This document shows positions 54,872-64,000 of a DNA stretch of 64,000 nt, one piece after another. The stretch is from Carposina sasakii (Eukaryota > Arthropoda > Insecta > Lepidoptera > Carposinidae): contig CP053154.1 of the NCBI GenBank assembly GCA_014607495.2, positions 9,362,001-9,426,000 of the forward strand, read 5' to 3'. The first letter of the stretch is position 1, and each line of letters begins with the position of its first letter. The position numbers and the translations under genes were made by a program. The notes under the pieces were generated by a model, which searched no databases, had not been told where the DNA came from, and worked only from the letters and a program-made list of their open reading frames with translations.

Positions 54872-57800
54872 CTGAAATTATTTTATATTATGTACATAAA
54901 AGCTATATTACAAGGAAATCACACTGGAACTTGCAAGTAAAATCCAAAGGTATATGTGGTGACGATGTGTTGCGTAGGGTAGATAATCTCTAGATATTCC
55001 AAAACTACTTACTTTAAATAATGTTTCATCTGCGATTGAGAAACACCTGTCTAATTGAGCTTCCAATGTGTTTATTTCTTTCTGTAGACTCTTAGTATCT
55101 TCAAGTATTTTTTTTATTTCTATATTTTGTTTATCAACATTACTTATTATTTCTAAAATTCTTTTTGTGTAAATATATCTAAAAGACACATACATATTAC
55201 TGACTAAATAAATATCTTAATCATGAGTAGGTAGGTACATAAAGTAAATCAAGTAGGTAAGGCAACCAACCTTTTACTTCCTCCTTTTAACATTTTATAA
55301 TTTTCTTCCAATTCATTTCTGAGTCCATTTTTCTTATCATATTCTACTCTCATTAATTTTGCATTATCTTTAAGGTCCATCAATTTTTTTTTGTATTTCA
55401 TCCTATCAGACTAAAAAAATAATTAATACATATATTAGTGAGTGACAAAATCATTACTTATTTACTAAACTTTAATAATTACAATGAATTGTGTTTGCTA
55501 ATCTGCTTTACTATTAATAAAAAAAAGTAATATTAGTCTTTATGTAACAGGAATTTATCACAATTTTATTTACCTCTGAATACAATGTAGTATTCCTAAT
55601 TTTCTCTATTTTCACTTTCAGACTCAAATTGTTTGATGTTATCTCTTCGCTCTTTTGGTGGAGTAAACTAATATTTTTTTGGACATTTTCTAAAATATTA
55701 CAAGGTTCCAAATCCACAATATTAGTAACTCCAATATCATGTAAAATATTTTGCATATTTTTCAGGTCAGCTTCCACTTTCTCACATGATTTACGGGCCT
55801 AAAATATTTTATTATTTAGTATGTAGATACTTACCTAATTAATTTTGTTAATGCACATAATATGAGAACAAATATTTTATTTATGTGATCGTTCATACCG
55901 ATCCTTTTAGGGGTCATCCATAAATTACGTCACACGAATTTCATGATTTTTTGCCCCTCCCTCCTGTGACGTCACATTTAGCTTTTTTTGCAAATTTATA
56001 TTTAGAGATTATTGAATGAAAATGTGACCAAATTTAGGACCCCTCCCACCCCCTCATCACACAATGTCACAGTTTGACGACCCCCTCCCACCCCCTTAAC
56101 CTGTGACGTAATATATGGATGGCCCCTTATTACCTGAGACTTCTTACTTAATTATTTACTAACCTGAGAATATTCCATACTCATAATATTTTTTTCAGTT
56201 TCAAGACTCTCTATTTTCTGTTTCAAAAGAATAGCCATCTCTTTAAGGTCCTTTAAACTTTTGTCTGTCTCAATTTTTTTCTTTTCAATGTGGATTTGTT
56301 TATTAGAATATGATGTAACTTTCTGTTCATTATGAAGTGATTTTTCCTTAAGCATTATCAACATTTTTATAATGTCTTTTTCATCACAGTCAACTGTATT
56401 AAAGCTGGCTTTATCTATAAAAAATACCAAAATTAGAGTAAGTACATATTAAATTCCTGCTGTTCAATTTTAAGTTTGTACTCTTATGTTCACTACATCA
56501 ACTATGTAGTGTCACTTCTGCTCGTAAAACTGGCTTCCATTTTGGCTAGTACATGCCATTTTCAGTATCTCCAGATTCAATTTTGTAACTCCAGTGAAAG
56601 ATCAACATACATTTGAAGTTACTGATTTGTGGCAGTTGAACACACAGTGACGGACAGGTTTGCCCTACTATGGACAATAATTGTACAGTGTATGTGTGGG
56701 GTGGTGCATGTCCATCTGTAATATCACAAAATGTGAAAGGCCAGCTAAAGCTATTTATGTGTGAACACCTAGTAACTAACAAGCCCCAAGTGAAACATAT
56801 GCTGCCATTGAATTACCTGTGGCCCCCTGAATGAGTTCCTCATGAGATTGACATACAGGATGTTTGTGACAGCCAGGCAAATATTGATACCATGACTTCA
56901 GACCATGATTCTGAGGCGGAAAACACTGAAAATGTTCGCAGGAAAATTCCGAAATTTTCCGATATTTTTTTCATATTTCCAGGAAAAAAATTGTTTAATT
57001 CGTTTAATTAGGCCTTAAATAATGACATAAAAATAAATTTTTAACCAAATGATATTAAAAAAAAAGTTGTACTCAAATAATTTCAAAAAACTGATCAACC
57101 CTAATGGTCACACAATAACTAATACGCCCATTTAATTAGTCACAGAATCGCCCGATACAATTAGTGTGGAGAGCAAAGATTACTGAAAATCATATAAAAA
57201 ATATATTTCCTGCGAGTAATAACACTGTCGTATAACTCATAAGAATGGTACTTGTTCAGCATTTCAGTATTCGCCTGGCTGTCACCTACACCCTGTATAT
57301 GTATACAGGGTGTTTGTGACAGCCAGGCAAATATTGATACCATGACTTCAGACAATTATTCTGAGGCGGAAAACACTGAAAATTTTCTCCAAAAAATTCC
57401 AAATTTATTCATAATTTTTTTCATATTTTCAGGAAAAAATAGTTTTGTTCGTTTAATTAGGCCTTAGATAAAGACTTAAAAATACAATTTTAACTAAAAG
57501 ATAGTTTTAAAAAAAAAGTTGCCTTCTAAAAAGTTCAAATAACTGATCAACCCAAAGTCACAAGTGAACCAAAATAAAAGCCGACAAGTGCGAGTTGAAC
57601 TCGCGTGAAGAGGGTTCTGTACGATGTTACCTATCATGTTTTTTTAAATCTGACAAAAAGTTGGTACGCACAATATTGAGTGATTTACCATGTTATTTTA
57701 AAATCATGGACTTCTTATAGGTTTTCCTATAATCTATAAGGAGAAAACTAATTTCTGTATTTTTTTCAAAATTTTAGGTTCAGTAGTTTCGGAGATAAGG

Positions 57801-59354
57801 GGGGGGGAATGGTCAATTTTCGTCTATTTTCTTGAATAACTTGGAAACTATTTATTTTAAAATTACAAAAAAATACATTTAAGATCTTCTCAAAAAGACC
57901 TTTCATTTGATATGCCACACGATGCAGTTTTCAGATATTTTTTTTTTTAATTTTCCCCTTCCCCCCCAAAAATGACCCCCCATATACAGATTTCATCTGC
58001 TCACGTCACACCTCTGTGTTTGGGTCACAGGAATTGATATGTGTACCAAATTTCAACTTAATCGGTCTAATAGATTTGGAGATAATTGACTGTAAGCGAC
58101 GGACGGACAGACACACGAGTGATCCTATAAGGGTTCCGTTTTTGTATTCAGACGTACGGAACCCTAAAAAGCAGCAATATGTTACACAATAACCAATAAA
58201 CCCATTTAATTTGTCACAGGATCGCCCGATACAATTGGCACGGAAAGAAAAGATTACTGATAATTAAATCAAAACTCGTATAACTCAATACAATGGTACT
58301 TGTTCAGCATTTTAGTATTTGCCTGGCTGTCACCTACACGCTGTATAGAACTGTGACCTATACTTTTATTGTAGTATACCTACTTGTATCTGTAAAGTCT
58401 CCTATTGTTTTTGTTGTACTGGAGTTCATACAACAGGAAGGAATCCAAATAGAATTTAGTTCTTCTTCAATTTTTCTGCTTATATTTTGTAAAAATGCAG
58501 CCTTTTCACTGGTTGACTGTGTTGTTAATATTTGTTTATTCTCACTTGGTAATTTTTCAATCAGAAACATAAATACTTGTCTCAATTCTGTTTCATTAGA
58601 ATACAAGAATGTCTGGTAACCAACATCATTTTTGTAGCCCAAATCCTGAAAACAAATGAATTATAGCTAGATTTATTTACCAGCAAGTGACTATCCTCAG
58701 GCCACAGCATGTATAATCTGTTGCATATAAAATATGTATGTCAGCATCTTCAGATTCACATTAAAGCAAGTTCAAGAGAAATCCATTCAATCTCAAGTTA
58801 TTAGTATACTTTTGTCAAGCCTCATTCAATGGGCCTATTTCCACTAGACGACATGGTCACTACACAACGATTTTGAATGCAAAAATGAATACCTAATGCT
58901 ATTATAACCCACCCCCTGATTACGTAAAAGCAAATCAAATCAAATATTCTTTATTTGTGGATCATAGGTAAATTATAAGGTATTTGGTACATGCAAAAGT
59001 ACATGCAATAACAAAGTCAAAGCAAAGCGATAGCAAAAATTGTACAATATTCGCCTTGAAACGTCAAAGTTTCTTTAAAATTCATTTTACGTAATACGAA
59101 TTAGACAAGCAATCAGCGATTCTTGTAAAATTTTTGCTATCGCTTTGCTTTTGCTAGTTAGGTAATAAGGGGGCTAATATACCTTTGTCATGGTTGCAAT
59201 TTGGGCAGCTACTTCAATTCTGTGGGATATCCCTGGCGGAAGTGACAATGGTATTTCTGAAGTGTGATCAATAGTTCTTAGACACTTAGAAGCTGATTCA
59301 ATTATAATTTCTGTTGAAAGTTCCCCAATGTTCTTGACATCATCAGAAATTTTG
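54650..59354 (-). CDS. CCDC22: Coiled-coil domain-containing protein 22 (CCC complex), first exon not found
   Basis: CCDC22 binds CCDC93 and COMMD proteins in the CCC complex, which works with retriever and WASH in recycling cargo from endosomes. Seven minus-strand exons join with matching phase: 59183-59354, 58384-58645, 56164-56414, 55574-55798, 55271-55410, 55013-55178 and 54650-54871, about 479 codons. The N-terminal calponin-homology-like domain is marked by LGYKNDVGYQTFLYSNETEL and RQVFMFLIEKLPSE. The C-terminal coiled coil is marked by TKRILEIISNVDKQN, ILEDTKSLQKEINTLEAQLD and DAKKDDQAKKAYKLLALLH, close to the human order. Exon 59183-59354 starts with one base of a split codon, so a first exon of roughly 15 codons must lie upstream (higher coordinates, probably past 64000 or hidden between). 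An extra exon between 58384 and 56414 is possible because the middle region varies. Confidence 0.92.
55013..55178 (-). CDS. CCDC22: CCDC22 exon 7
   Basis: The exon encodes YIYTKRILEIISNVDKQN, then KKILEDTKSLQKEINTLEAQ and LDRCFSIADETLFK. This is the most conserved C-terminal block of CCDC22 and the main basis for the gene call. The donor is AAA|GTAAGT. Confidence 0.93.
55271..55410 (-). CDS. CCDC22: CCDC22 exon 6
   Basis: A 140-nt exon between TTTTTTTAG|TCTGAT and AAG|GTTGGT encodes SDRMKYKKKLMDLKDNAKL and continues to LEENYKMLKGGSK. It leaves two bases that are completed by the next exon. Confidence 0.83.
55574..55798 (-). CDS. CCDC22: CCDC22 exon 5
   Basis: The acceptor ATATTTTAG|GCCCG and donor GAG|GTAAAT bound 75 codons beginning ARKSCEKVEADLKNMQ and ending TLYSE. 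The region aligns in order with the human segment around ESECRHSKLS. Confidence 0.83.
55909..56127. mobile_element. MITE with AGGGGTCATCCATAAATTAC ends
   Basis: AGGGGTCATCCATAAATTAC at the left and GGGGCCATCCATATATTACG inverted at the right, both followed by GTCAC. The interior repeats CCCTCCCACCCCCT. It lies in the CCDC22 intron between exons 4 and 5. Confidence 0.8.
56164..56414 (-). CDS. CCDC22: CCDC22 exon 4 (start of coiled coil)
   Basis: The acceptor TTTTTTATAG|ATAAAG and donor CAG|GTTAGT bound 251 nt encoding a lysine/glutamate-rich helix (LKEMAILLKQKIESLETEKN). It corresponds to the first long coiled-coil part of CCDC22. Confidence 0.82.
56858..57299. mobile_element. MITE family M3, copy 1
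   Basis: TACAGGATGTTTGTGACAGC at the left and GGCTGTCACCTACACCCTGT at the right are inverted. Interior GACTTCAGACCATGATTCTG and TCCGAAATTTTCCG. It lies in the long CCDC22 intron. Confidence 0.85.
57303..58347. mobile_element. MITE family M3, copy 2, carrying an inserted repeat
   Basis: It starts TACAGGGTGTTTGTGACAGC a few bases after copy 1 ends and closes at GCTGTCACCTACACGCTGTA. A foreign ~570-bp repeat occupies about 57585-58167. Confidence 0.85.
57585..58167 (+). repeat. Dispersed repeat with GTGCGAGTTGAACTCGCG
   Basis: It opens AAAGCCGACAAGTGCGAGTT and ends TACGGAACCCTAAAAAG after GATCCTATAAGGGTTCCG. This resembles a very common Lepidoptera repeat, perhaps SINE or LINE 3' end. It interrupts the M3 copy. 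Confidence 0.65.
58384..58645 (-). CDS. CCDC22: CCDC22 exon 3
   Basis: The acceptor TTTTCAG|GAT opens DLGYKNDVGYQTFLY, the best conserved block of the N-terminal domain. I place the donor at CAA|GTAGGT because it alone restores phase with the next exon (codon AAT); the overlapping TAG|GTATAC would not. Confidence 0.85.
59018..59153. repeat. Inverted repeat, ~29-bp arms
   Basis: CAAAGCGATAGCAAAAATT near 59025 and AATTTTTGCTATCGCTTTG near 59129 are exact reverse complements, with further matches outward, about 80 bp apart. It lies in CCDC22 intron 2, close to exon 2. Confidence 0.8.
59183..59354 (-). CDS. CCDC22: CCDC22 exon 2
   Basis: The acceptor GATTTTTCAG|CAAAATTTC and donor AAG|GTATAT bound 172 nt, encoding KISDDVKNIGELSTEIIIES and the start of the CH-like domain, ending AAQIATMTK. 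The ATG at 59446 in the same frame lies in the preceding intron and gives sequence unlike the family. Confidence 0.88.
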
Positions 59355-59551
59355 CTGAAAAATCGAAATAAAATTTGGCAAATTTCAATTAGGACTGTTG
59401 GAACAAATAAGCAATATTCATTACCTACCAGGTAATGTTTAGCCATTGCACATTGTTGGTGGATAGATATGAAATAAAGTATGTAATCAAAATCTCTTCC
59501 GTCCTTACTAAGGGCAGATTTCTCAATAGGCAGATAGTTCTATGATGATCT

Positions 59552-59891
59552 CCGACCGTATTTCGGCCAATCTCTATGGAGATTGGACAGGTACACAGGA
59601 GATATTATAGTACACAAGTGTGTGCGCATATACAGATGCACTCTCTATTCCGTTACTCTCATAGTCCAATGGGACGGAAAGCCAACACGACCGGAGAGAG
59701 ATCAGGTGCAGGACCAACGGTTTTACGTTCTTTCCGAGGCATGAGCTAAGTGACAATTTTACAACATTAAAATCTGTACATTAAATAAATTCATTGGTAC
59801 AGGCCCGTGACTGGGATCGAACTTACGCCTCCCGCTTGGAAGATGCATGTCTTAACCACTGGGCTATCACCGTTACTATAATACCATACCT
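59552..59891 (-). mobile_element. tRNA-derived SINE with 25-bp TSD
   Basis: On the minus strand a tRNA-like head has box A TAGCCCAGTGG and box B GTTCGATCCC, followed by a 260-bp body. TAGGCAGATAGTTCTA starts both flanks at 59527-59551 and 59892-59916 (one mismatch over 25 bp). It is not a functional tRNA. Confidence 0.88.
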
Positions 59892-59916
59892 TAGGCAGAT
59901 AGTTCTATAATGATCT

Positions 59917-60673
59917 GTATAATAAAAATTAGAGATGCGCCGAATATTCGAACCGTATTCGGTATTCGGCGTATTCGGCAACTTTTTCACTATTTGTATT
60001 TGGCCGAATCATTCGGTTTTGGCGCCGAATATATTCGGTTCGAGTATTTTTATATTTTTGCCTACACGTACGGTATAGCGCTAAGGACAAAACTTCTTAT
60101 GTGACATTTATGTTCTACTAACGGCCGCCTACAACTTCGTCCGTGTGAAAGGTATTACATCCGTGCGAAGCTAGCCCTAGTTATACTTTCTCAGGTTCTA
60201 GAGTACACAGGTAGTACCAAATTTCATTTCAATCTGTTCAGTAGTTTTGGCGTGAAAGCCAGACAGACATACAGAGTAACTTTCGCATTTAATATATTGT
60301 TTATGTATTAAATTTGAAAGACAATATAATATATTTGACGGCGCACCTGTCACTGTCACACGTCAGGTTGACTTTTAGTAGCCATAGTCAGCCTAGCGGA
60401 GCGTTATTTGTCGATGGTAGCGAGGGCGGCCATCTTGACAGCACTGACACTGACGTTCAGGACGGCGCCCGCGTTCCACGCATTTTTAACGAATCGCTTT
60501 GAATCAAACGATTTATTGGTTTAATTGAGTTAAATTGTTATATTTCTGTGATTGCTAATTACTTATTTCACTAGATATCTCCTTATTTGAAGACTGTGCT
60601 GATTAAATAACTTTGTGAGAGAAGAACTTGATATTTATCTGTCCACGCCTGCTACTCTCATATTTTATGAAAG
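59917..60673. other. Region before the Gypsy Gag-Pol frame
   Basis: 59935-60055 is rich in TATTCGG repeats (GAATATTCGAACCGTATTCG). 60120-60300 matches a Lepidoptera-type repeat (AGACAGACATACAGAGTAAC, CTTTCGCATTTAATATATTG). 60340-60480 is GC-richer with GGCGGCCATCTTGACAG. The 5' LTR of the Gypsy element should lie here, but I could not define its ends. Confidence 0.45.
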
Positions 60674-63600
60674 ATGAATTCTGATGAAGTTCCTCCTGGC
60701 CCTTCATCAGAAGTGGGATCGAACGGAGATCGGATTGAGCAAGAAAGAACCAAGTCGGATGCAGAAAAACTTCTTAGTAACATGGAAATGCTGCTATCTC
60801 GTGTTCTCGCAGCCCAACAAACATCGACTGTGAGTTCTAACCAGCCAGCGCACTTTTTGCCTTTTAATCCTGACGAACCGGACTGTGACATAGATGGCTG
60901 GTGCAATATTACCGAAGCGATCGTTCAAAGTAAGCGCTTAGAAGGCATAGACTTACTTATGGCTCTAACTAGCGCTCTAAAGGGGCGTGCTGCTGCTTGT
61001 ATCACTAAGATGAATTTAAATGATATGACTTGGAGCATCGTCAAGCAGACACTGTTAGCAAAATTCTCAAAACCGAAGCTTTTTCAGGACTACTTTGACG
61101 ATATACTCCGTTTTCAAATTGGAGCTAAGGAAACTGCCTCGGAATGTGCTCTTCGATTATGGAATTTGATTGAACGTATACCTAAAACTGTGATGCCTGA
61201 AGAAGTGGTGACCGGATTTGTCATTTCAGTACTTTGTCAAAAGGATGGATTGATAAGACGCGAACTGAATGCACACAACATAACAACTCGCAGTCAATTG
61301 TTCCGAATTCTGGGAGGTGTGTCTTTTAAGCGGCGTCTGGATAACGTCGAAAGTAGTGAACCTGAAACGAAGCGTGTTCGTACTACTGAAAGATTTACTG
61401 GCAGATGTAATTTCTGTGGCATTACAGGACATCGGTTTGCAGAATGCCGGAAACGTCGCGATGAATTTGGGTCAGTTAAGCCTCAAGACAATGCGGGTTC
61501 TTCTCGTTCATTAGAGAATGCGGCTCTTGTTACATGCTACTCGTGTGGGCAAAAGGGTCATGTGGCAACTAACTGTCCAGATAGAAAGAATGGTGGTAAA
61601 GCTGCGGTCAAGGAAGTCCACAATTGTGAACATCGTCCTTCAAGAGGTATTCTAGCAACATCTTCCGGTGAGTCTCTACCTTTTTTATTTGACAGTGGGT
61701 CATCTTGCTCTCTCGTAAAAGAAAGTTATAGCGATAAACTCTTGGGTACTGTGTGTAAAAGTCTCGTGTATCTTAGCGGCATTGGAGGTAATGACATACA
61801 ATGTACTTTACAAATTCAGGCTGAGGTTAAAATTGCTGATCATTTGGTTAGCTTACTCTTTCATGTGGTTTCTGACAACATTATATCGGAACCTATAATT
61901 ATTGGTAGAGATATTTTTGATCAAGGATTAAGTGTGAAAATTAATAACGATAATCTCATTATATACTCTAAACAACGTTCTAATGTTTGTAACGTGACAT
62001 CGAATCTTCTAGATTTGACAAAAATTGATACTGATTTACAGGGACAGTTTAAAGAGACGTTAATTTCTATACTGGGTAAATACGCGAATAGTTTTGTTGA
62101 AGGTATACCTACCAAACGTGTGAAGACTGGAGTATGCGAAATTAAATTAGTAGATCCACATAGAGTCGTACAGAGATGTCCCCATAAAAGAGCACCCATA
62201 GAAAAACAAATAATTAGGGAGAGGGTTCAACAATTATTAGATGCAGGAGTGATCCAGGAGAGTACGTCCCCATTTGCTAGCCCAGTTGTCATTGTAAAGA
62301 AGAAGGATAATTCTGACCGACTTTGTATTGATTTTAGGGAGTTAAATTCCAATACTGTACCGGAACATTATCCCTTACCACGTATAGACGAACAGATCGA
62401 TCAACTGACGGGAGCTAACTTCTTCTCTTCTTTAGATATGGCTTCCGGTTTTCACCAGATCCCTATTCACCCTAATTCAGTGAATAAAACGGCTTTCGTA
62501 ACAAATGAAGGGCAATATGAGTATTTAGCGATGCCATTCGGTTTGCGAAATGCCCCTTCAGTGTTTCAGAGGTGTATCACAAAAGCATTTAGTCATTTAG
62601 CGAATAAACCGTTGATATACATGGATGATGTATTATGTCATTCCGTTAACATCTCTGAAGGACTGAAGCAGCTTGATCTTGTTTTAGGTGCGTTGTCGGA
62701 AGCTGGGTTTTCACTTAATCTTAAGAAATGTAAATTCATGAAACAACAAATAGACTATTTGGGATATTCCATACAATCAGGTGAGATTAGACCCAACTCC
62801 CGGAAAATTCGGGCATTAGCGGATGCCCCTGAACCGAAATCAGCTACTAATGTCCGCCAATTTCTCGGGTTGGCCTCTTATTTCCGTAGATTCATCCCCG
62901 ATTTTACACATATAGTCGGACCGCTATATCCCCTAACGAAACTGAAAGGACGAATAACTTGGACCAGCGAACATGAAAAGATTCGCAATAAAATTATAGG
63001 TATCCTCACGTCAGAACCGGTACTAACTATATTTGACCCGGAACTTTCCGTAGAGCTACATACCGATGCTAGCTCGGAAGGTTATGGAGCAATTCTCTTA
63101 CAAAAGAAAAATAATTTCCTCCACGTCGTTGAGTACTTTAGCCGCCGAACATCTGATTCAGAATCTCGTTATCATTCCTACGAGTTAGAGACGTTAGCGG
63201 TGGTTAGAGCGGTAGAGCATTTCCGGCATTACCTTTACGGCCGGCGATTTGTTGTAGTTACCGACTGTAATTCACTCAAGGCGTCCAAATCGAAGAAAGA
63301 CTTAACACCCCGTGTCTATCGATGGTGGGCTTACTTACAAGCGTATGATTTCGACATTGTATACCGCGAAGGAAGTAAAATGGAGCATGCTGACTATTTG
63401 TCCCGAAATCCGCTGCCGAGTTCGGATACTGCTGCCCCTACTACCCTTGAAAAGACTCGACCTAAAATTGTTAACTATGTTGAACTTCACCGGGGTTGGT
63501 TGTCAGTGGAACAAAAACGAGATCCAGAGATACAAGATCTTATCTCGAAACATCACGATAACAGCTTCCCAGAAACAGTAGCTCGTACGTACGATGTTAG

Positions 63601-64000
63601 AGATAGCATTCTTTATAGGAAAGTTTGTCGTAATAAGGAGGTTGCATGGTTACCTGTAGTTCCCCGGTCCCTCATTTGGACACTCATAAATCACGTTCAC
63701 AATGAATTGCAACATTTAGGTAGCGACAAAACACTAGATAAGCTGTATGAAATGTATTGGTTTCCGAACATGTCCAAATGTGTGCGAAAATTTATAGAAT
63801 CGTGCATCATCTGTAAAGCCTCGAAAGGTCCATCGGGCGCTCAGCCTGTTAAGCTTCACCCGATTCCTAAAGTGTCGGTGCCTTGGCATACAATTCATAT
63901 AGACTTTACAGGGAAGTTGAGCGGGAAGAGCGACCGAAAGGAATATTGCTCTGTAATTATAGACGCTTTTACTAAGTACGTTTTGCTGGAACATACTTTA
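60674..64000 (+). CDS. Ty3/Gypsy retrotransposon Gag-Pol, single open frame, truncated only by window edge
   Basis: The frame opened at ATG 60674 has no stop over 1109 codons to the last base. In order it holds a gag-like region, two CCHC zinc knuckles (CNFCGITGHRFAEC from residue 245, CYSCGQKGHVATNC from 288), an aspartic protease (FDSGSSCSL, Asp near 340), reverse transcriptase with YMDD near 649, RNase H (HTDAS, Asp near 798), an integrase zinc finger H-x4-H-x29-C-x2-C (1014 to 1047 for the inner pair) and the first catalytic integrase Asp near 1077 (IHIDFTGK). Gag and Pol are fused in one frame. All catalytic residues visible are kept, which argues for a young copy. The 5' LTR and primer-binding site were not located in 60200-60673; the 3' half lies outside. 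It sits at the 5' side of CCDC22, in antisense, possibly in intron 1. Confidence 0.93.
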   Translation, partial: MNSDEVPPGPSSEVGSNGDRIEQERTKSDAEKLLSNMEMLLSRVLAAQQTSTVSSNQPAHFLPFNPDEPDCDIDGWCNITEAIVQSKRLEGIDLLMALTSALKGRAAACITKMNLNDMTWSIVKQTLLAKFSKPKLFQDYFDDILRFQIGAKETASECALRLWNLIERIPKTVMPEEVVTGFVISVLCQKDGLIRRELNAHNITTRSQLFRILGGVSFKRRLDNVESSEPETKRVRTTERFTGRCNFCGITGHRFAECRKRRDEFGSVKPQDNAGSSRSLENAALVTCYSCGQKGHVATNCPDRKNGGKAAVKEVHNCEHRPSRGILATSSGESLPFLFDSGSSCSLVKESYSDKLLGTVCKSLVYLSGIGGNDIQCTLQIQAEVKIADHLVSLLFHVVSDNIISEPIIIGRDIFDQGLSVKINNDNLIIYSKQRSNVCNVTSNLLDLTKIDTDLQGQFKETLISILGKYANSFVEGIPTKRVKTGVCEIKLVDPHRVVQRCPHKRAPIEKQIIRERVQQLLDAGVIQESTSPFASPVVIVKKKDNSDRLCIDFRELNSNTVPEHYPLPRIDEQIDQLTGANFFSSLDMASGFHQIPIHPNSVNKTAFVTNEGQYEYLAMPFGLRNAPSVFQRCITKAFSHLANKPLIYMDDVLCHSVNISEGLKQLDLVLGALSEAGFSLNLKKCKFMKQQIDYLGYSIQSGEIRPNSRKIRALADAPEPKSATNVRQFLGLASYFRRFIPDFTHIVGPLYPLTKLKGRITWTSEHEKIRNKIIGILTSEPVLTIFDPELSVELHTDASSEGYGAILLQKKNNFLHVVEYFSRRTSDSESRYHSYELETLAVVRAVEHFRHYLYGRRFVVVTDCNSLKASKSKKDLTPRVYRWWAYLQAYDFDIVYREGSKMEHADYLSRNPLPSSDTAAPTTLEKTRPKIVNYVELHRGWLSVEQKRDPEIQDLISKHHDNSFPETVARTYDVRDSILYRKVCRNKEVAWLPVVPRSLIWTLINHVHNELQHLGSDKTLDKLYEMYWFPNMSKCVRKFIESCIICKASKGPSGAQPVKLHPIPKVSVPWHTIHIDFTGKLSGKSDRKEYCSVIIDAFTKYVLLEHTL

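Noticed and set aside
59355..59446. ATG 59446 as start of CCDC22
   Set aside because: The sequence before 59354 is unlike the family and a good acceptor (TTTTTCAG) lies at the point where similarity begins.
59810..59880. Functional tRNA gene
   Set aside because: Boxes A and B are present, but the arms do not form a full cloverleaf and the unit is the head of a SINE with target duplications.
1..64000. CRISPR array or bacterial operon
   Set aside because: No short direct repeats with unique spacers; introns, LINEs and LTR elements show an animal genome.

Overview
The window looks like nuclear DNA of a moth or butterfly. It is AT-rich, the genes have short exons, and it carries dispersed repeats of kinds common in Lepidoptera: RTE and jockey-like LINEs, mag-like Gypsy, BEL/Pao and copia elements, a small Helitron, tRNA-derived SINEs and many MITEs. 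The species call is an inference from repeat types and protein resemblance, not from a database search.

Four host genes can be rebuilt by joining exons at splice sites with matching phase. (1) A UDP-galactose/UDP-sugar Golgi transporter of the SLC35A2 family on the minus strand: exon 1 at 16958-17168, exons 2-4 at 5685-5798, 4363-4577 and 3333-3593; the rest lies left of the window. (2) UQCRQ, subunit 8 of respiratory complex III, minus strand, 45031-45761, two exons. (3) mRPS27, mitochondrial small ribosomal subunit protein, plus strand, 49035-52126, two exons. (4) CCDC22, a subunit of the COMMD/CCDC22/CCDC93 endosomal recycling complex, minus strand, seven exons between 54650 and 59354; its short first coding exon was not found and probably lies right of the window. 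UQCRQ and mRPS27 form a divergent pair of nuclear genes for mitochondrial proteins.

Most of the remainder is mobile DNA, much of it nested, and several insertions can be proved by target-site duplications (TSDs). Intron 1 of the transporter was about 0.3 kb before a terminal-inverted-repeat element (6079-16920, TSD ACTGGTAC) entered 29 bp from the exon 1 donor. That element now holds a P-like element (6351-7935, TSD ATTGTGAA), an RTE LINE (8347-12239, 13-bp TSD) that is itself split by an 810-bp MITE (10886-11695), and a second RTE LINE with a coiled-coil ORF1 (about 13.3-16.77 kb). Between the transporter and UQCRQ lie a mag-like Gypsy element (19727-29942) split by a 5.8-kb foldback element (22497-28316), and a copia element (about 36.0-42.4 kb) whose gag is split by an LTR-less BEL/Pao segment ending in a perfect 35-bp palindrome. 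At the right edge a Ty3/Gypsy Gag-Pol frame starts at 60674 and stays open to the last base.

The most novel signal is a family of short elements with 8-bp TSDs. Each carries, 143-144 bp inside one terminus, the same small first exon encoding the start of a THAP zinc finger followed by a splice donor. This is the layout expected of P-superfamily transposons. A second, different THAP-start exon lies at 43777-43847 in another repeat. No CRISPR array, rRNA or intact tRNA gene was seen.
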